Assembly: GCA_026014595.1 (NCBI GenBank)
Contig: JAOZHY010000038.1
Location: 1-64,000, forward strand
DNA: 64,000 nucleotides
Origin: Candidatus Bathyarchaeota archaeon
Lineage (GTDB): Archaea > Thermoproteota > Bathyarchaeia > Bathyarchaeales > Bathycorpusculaceae
Reading direction: 5' to 3'
The translations under genes were made by a program, and so were the position numbers. Positions within the stretch are counted from its first letter, which is position 1. The number at the start of each line of letters is the position of its first letter. The notes below the pieces were generated by a model. That model did no database searches, was not told the DNA's origin, and saw nothing but the letters and a program-made list of their open reading frames with translations. Positions 61,269-64,000 of the stretch are shown here, in pieces.

Positions 61269-62519
61269 ATGAAAATTGCTGTGCTCGTCTATGAGTATCC
61301 ACCCAAAATCGTCGGTGGATTGGGAACCTACGCCGCTGAGATTACACGCAAATTTGTCTTGATGGACCATGACGTGACCGTTTTCACCATGAATGATGAT
61401 GGCGGTACGCTTCCCACTCGAGAGATTTGGCGCGGCATAGAAATTCATCGTCCCCTGCACCTTGATGTCTCTGATTCGCTGCCCGACGTGATTGCGGATG
61501 ACATTAAGAAGTGGGGTAGAGGGCTGAACTTGTTCGGCAAGCTTCTGGTTTACAATTACCTCACCGCCTCCAAACTCGTTAATGAACTGATAAAGAAGGA
61601 AGGCGTCAACTACGATGTTGTAGTGGCTCATGACTGGCTTTCAGTGATGGGCGGAATCACCGTGAAGAAAGAAAGTGGACTGCCCTTGGCGTTTCATGTC
61701 CACTCAACTGAGAAGGGAAGAACTCTGGGAAACGGCTCCAGCGTAGTAAGCAACATCGAGCTGCGCGGCGCCAACATAGCCGACATGATTATTACGGTGT
61801 CGTACGCCATGAAGGATGAGTTGATACAGCTTGGGTTCCCAAAGGACAAAATAGAGGTAAACTACAACGGCGTTGACCCACAAAAATACAACCCCGACAA
61901 CTTCGCCGCTGAGGATGTGCGAAGGATAAGGGAGTACTACGGCATGAAGGACGGGGACTTCATGATTCTGTTTCTGGGCAGACTTGTAGGCGTGAAGGGC
62001 GTTGACAAACTTATCATGGCAATGCCGCATGTTTTAACCAAGTTTCCCACGGCAAAACTCGTCATAGTGGGCGTGGGCGAGCTGCAAGAGTACTTAACAA
62101 ACTTGACCCGCACAATGCGGTTGGAACAGTACGTCAAGTTCCGTTTCGACTTTATCCCAGAAGAAGAGCGCATCTTGCACTATGCAGCCTGCGACGTCGC
62201 TGTTTTTCCAAGCTTCTACGAACCCTTCGGCATCGTCGCTCTTGAAGCGATGAGCATGAAAAAACCTGTTGTGGTAGGCGCTACAGGCGTTAGCGGCATG
62301 CGAGAGATAGTCATTTGCCGTGGTGAAGAGCAATGTGGCTACCATGTAGATCCAAACAATCCCTCGGACATCGCGTGGGGCATAATAAACGCGCTGGAAA
62401 ACCCGGAGAAGCGGAAATGGCTTGGGGATAACGGAAGAAAACGAGTTTTGAACGAATTCACGTGGACTAAAATCGCTGAAAAAACGGTTGAGCTGTACGA
62501 AAAAATACTTAAACGCTGA
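61269..62519 (+). CDS. GT4-family glycosyltransferase, glycogen-synthase-like
   Basis: A 416-residue GT-B glycosyltransferase of the archaeal glycogen/starch synthase-like group. VYEYPPKIVGGLGTYAAEIT at residues 6-25 holds the K-x-G-G-L loop that contacts ADP-glucose in synthases, and VVAHDWLS near 116 is another synthase hallmark. FLGRLVGVKG near 233-242 and the E-x7-E box FYEPFGIVALEAMSMKKPV near 316-334 complete the donor site. It may extend alpha-glucan or make surface polysaccharide. The FBP aldolase/phosphatase gene upstream supports the sugar-storage idea. The nucleotidyltransferase gene begins about 25 bases after its stop. Confidence 0.88.
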   Translation: MKIAVLVYEYPPKIVGGLGTYAAEITRKFVLMDHDVTVFTMNDDGGTLPTREIWRGIEIHRPLHLDVSDSLPDVIADDIKKWGRGLNLFGKLLVYNYLTASKLVNELIKKEGVNYDVVVAHDWLSVMGGITVKKESGLPLAFHVHSTEKGRTLGNGSSVVSNIELRGANIADMIITVSYAMKDELIQLGFPKDKIEVNYNGVDPQKYNPDNFAAEDVRRIREYYGMKDGDFMILFLGRLVGVKGVDKLIMAMPHVLTKFPTAKLVIVGVGELQEYLTNLTRTMRLEQYVKFRFDFIPEEERILHYAACDVAVFPSFYEPFGIVALEAMSMKKPVVVGATGVSGMREIVICRGEEQCGYHVDPNNPSDIAWGIINALENPEKRKWLGDNGRKRVLNEFTWTKIAEKTVELYEKILKR

Positions 62520-62541
62520 CCCGTCTCGGTTACATGGTGAA

Positions 62542-63162
62542 GTGTTGAGCGCTAATTCTGATTTAAGGCGACGCGTCGCAAGGGAAGCGGCTGTCCAACT
62601 GTATTTTGGAGCGGAGAAAGAGTACAAACAGGCTAAGTTGAAAGCTGCAAAGGCTCTGCGGGTCCATCTCCTACCGACGAACCTCGAGGTTGCAGTGGAA
62701 CTTGATAAAGTCGCCGAGGAGAACGAGGGACCAGCTAGAAACGAACGGCTAATCCAGATGCGCAGAGAAGCCCTGAAAATAATGAAGCTCCTCAAGGCAT
62801 ATAACCCTGTCTTAATTGGGAGCGTCTGGCGCGGAACAATCCGCCGCGGAAGCGACATCGACATAGCCGTGTATCACGATGCACCAGAAGACATCGTAAC
62901 GCTACTGAAGAAAAACAGCGGCTTAAACATCAGCAGCACCGAGTGGGTGACTGTCACCAAAAGAGGAAAACCTGAAGCATCCTTCCACCTGCACGCAACG
63001 ACATCTGACGGGCAGAAGGTTGAAATCGTTGTTCGAGGCGCGGAAGAAGCAAGCCGAAAGAGGAAATGTGAGATTTTTGGAGATGAACTTAAAGGTCTCA
63101 GCGTCGCGGAACTGGAAACAGTGCTCGAGGAGAACCCTGCACAAAAGTTTGTTCCCATGTGA
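62542..63162 (+). CDS. Nucleotidyltransferase-domain protein
   Basis: About 206 residues from GTG 62542 (TTG 62545 is also possible; GGTGA lies just upstream). The polymerase-beta-type motif GSVWRGTIRRGSDIDIAV near residues 95-112 has the hGS ... DhD signature, and the second catalytic acidic strand is KVEIVVRG near 160. An N-terminal helical region (about 1-80) precedes it. Members add nucleotides to RNA, proteins or antibiotics; the substrate is unknown. The open frame runs back into the glycosyltransferase gene, and the internal start avoids a 30-base overlap. Confidence 0.8.
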   Translation: MLSANSDLRRRVAREAAVQLYFGAEKEYKQAKLKAAKALRVHLLPTNLEVAVELDKVAEENEGPARNERLIQMRREALKIMKLLKAYNPVLIGSVWRGTIRRGSDIDIAVYHDAPEDIVTLLKKNSGLNISSTEWVTVTKRGKPEASFHLHATTSDGQKVEIVVRGAEEASRKRKCEIFGDELKGLSVAELETVLEENPAQKFVPM

Positions 63163-63258
63163 GTTTAACAAATTCAGCATGTTTAGGGCTAAAATTGATT
63201 CTAGGGGCAAAAAGGCACATAAAGGTGGATTCCCCTATTTTCATCAAACAGACCTGTG

Positions 63259-63612
63259 ATGCCTGTGGAGTTTGACAAGAAATCGTTCAAAAAAATGTTC
63301 CCTCACCTGTCGGATGAAATGGAAGGCAAAGAAGGCACGGTGCCGATAAACTCAGTGCGAACTGATTCCGACACCGCAGAACAAGCGGTTTCTGACAAAT
63401 TTCGCCACTACGAACCCACCGTCATTGACTTCATTCGGCGATGCGACACGGAAACAGAAGCAGAAGCGATTATCACGTTTTTGGAGAAGCGAGGCGAGCT
63501 AACCGAAGATTACGCTGTGAAGCTCCGTGAGCAGCTGAAGAAGGAAGGCGTGAGAAGCTTCGGCTCCAAGAAGGAAGACAACTACTATTTCAGAAAAGGC
63601 GGACTCTGCTAA
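63259..63612 (+). CDS. DUF2095-family protein
   Basis: A 117-residue conserved archaeal protein. The segment EPTVIDFIRRCDTETEAEAIITFLEKRGELTEDYAVKLREQLKKEGVRSFGSKK near residues 55-110 matches the DUF2095 pattern. It is mostly helical and charged and has no cysteine cluster or membrane segment. No function is known for the family. GTG 63256 and ATG 63259 are adjacent starts; the ATG is preferred. It ends 57 bases before the inverted copy of the left-edge repeat. Confidence 0.85.
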   Translation: MPVEFDKKSFKKMFPHLSDEMEGKEGTVPINSVRTDSDTAEQAVSDKFRHYEPTVIDFIRRCDTETEAEAIITFLEKRGELTEDYAVKLREQLKKEGVRSFGSKKEDNYYFRKGGLC

Positions 63613-63669
63613 AATTCCCGAAATAATCAGTCATAAAATAGCTGGTTCTCCATTTTCTCTTTTTCACCT

Positions 63670-63758
63670 CACCAATCTATTTGGAGCCTAATAGAAATTC
63701 ATTGCAGAAACCTATAGAGGGGAGGGGGTCGCTATTGACGCAGAAACCCACCAAACCC
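63670..63758 (-). repeat. Dispersed repeat, copy 2 (inverted relative to 67-151)
   Basis: On the minus strand this segment matches 67-151: the 33-base core 63701-63733 (CTGCAAT at its end) differs at about three positions, and the flanks match more weakly to about 63670 and 63758. The local frame matching the left copy contains a TAG (…RQ stop RPPPLYRFLQ stop), so this copy looks decayed. No gene of the surrounding 63613-63868 stretch is recognised apart from this repeat. Confidence 0.7.
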
Positions 63759-63868
63759 AATCAAGACCGCACAACGAAAAAGCGCAAGTACTGCTCGCTG
63801 GCACCACCGCCATCGCAACTTCTTTAAAACCAAACCAACTATAATATTACCGCTTGAGGAGTCAGGTT

Positions 63869-64000
63869 ATGCCCATAGAAAAAACGCCCGAAAAAAACTC
63901 TGTCCTCTTCGTCTGGTTCAACCACTACGCTGGAGTGCTCATAAAAACCCCTTCAAAAACCCTTATCATAGACCCAGTGGACGTAAAAGCACGCAGTTTC
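63869..64000 (+). CDS. Metallo-beta-lactamase-fold protein, N-terminus only
   Basis: Forty-four codons are visible before the window ends, starting MPIEKTPEKNSVLFVWFN. The HYAGVLIKTPSKTLIIDPVDV pattern is the typical opening strands of metallo-beta-lactamase-fold hydrolases (UPF0173-like). The zinc-binding HxHxDH motif lies outside the window. GAGGAG about eight bases upstream of ATG 63869 is a good ribosome site, and TTTAAAA near 63822 is a TATA-like element. Partial gene; assignment from the N-terminus only. Confidence 0.55.
   Translation, partial: MPIEKTPEKNSVLFVWFNHYAGVLIKTPSKTLIIDPVDVKARSF

Overview
The window reads as a chromosomal segment of an uncultured archaeon. Archaeal markers are a Cdc48/VAT ATPase, Pth2, TruD, NadM, an XPD-type helicase, a Clp1/Grc3-type kinase, RadB, CDP-archaeol synthase, geranylgeranyl-lipid reductase, an AglB oligosaccharyltransferase, bifunctional FBP aldolase/phosphatase, TATA-box promoters and intron-bearing tRNAs. 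The gene mix and the many radical SAM enzymes fit a Bathyarchaeia-like lineage, but this is an inference and no rRNA is present to settle it. Genes are dense, with many short overlaps and GTG or TTG starts.

Layout. 0-8 kb: a membrane protein, a PUA protein, Cdc48, then tRNA and lipid housekeeping genes (GGR reductase, Pth2, TruD), a PrsW-like protease and NadM. 8-11 kb: intron-bearing tRNA-Met, two small cysteine-rich proteins, RpiA and a coiled-coil membrane protein. 11-18 kb: a SPASM radical SAM enzyme, a DUF362 protein, three glycosyltransferases, a membrane protein and a CobD-like aminotransferase. 18-38 kb: the accessory heart of the window. It holds five B12-binding radical SAM proteins, one SPASM, one SPL-like and one HemN-like radical SAM protein, a radical SAM remnant, a Dph6-like ATP pyrophosphatase, an amidohydrolase and two large exported beta-propeller proteins.

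38-48 kb: information processing and lipid genes (endonuclease III, XPD-like helicase, Clp1-like kinase, a RuvC-fold protein, RadB, CarS, topoisomerase IA) and a cation exchanger. 48-53 kb: N-glycosylation (AglB, a GlcNAc-1-P-transferase-like enzyme), then a QueT-like transporter behind a structured leader. 53-58 kb: a CopB-type metal ATPase, a ferritin-like protein, a flavodoxin and a heptad-repeat cell-surface stalk protein. 58-64 kb: Dph6, intron-bearing tRNA-Arg, regulators, gluconeogenic FBP aldolase/phosphatase beside a glycogen-synthase-like glycosyltransferase, a nucleotidyltransferase, a DUF2095 protein and the start of a metallo-beta-lactamase-fold gene.

How genes fit together. The glycosyltransferases, AglB and the sequon-rich exported propellers and stalk point to a heavily glycosylated envelope. 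CarS and GGR make the archaeal membrane lipids, and some B12 radical SAM enzymes could tailor those lipids, though nothing here proves it. The most interesting non-gene signals are a possible translational riboswitch before the QueT gene, a diverged sequence present in opposite orientation at the two window edges, and three genes whose recognisable N-terminus lies upstream of any ATG, GTG or TTG.
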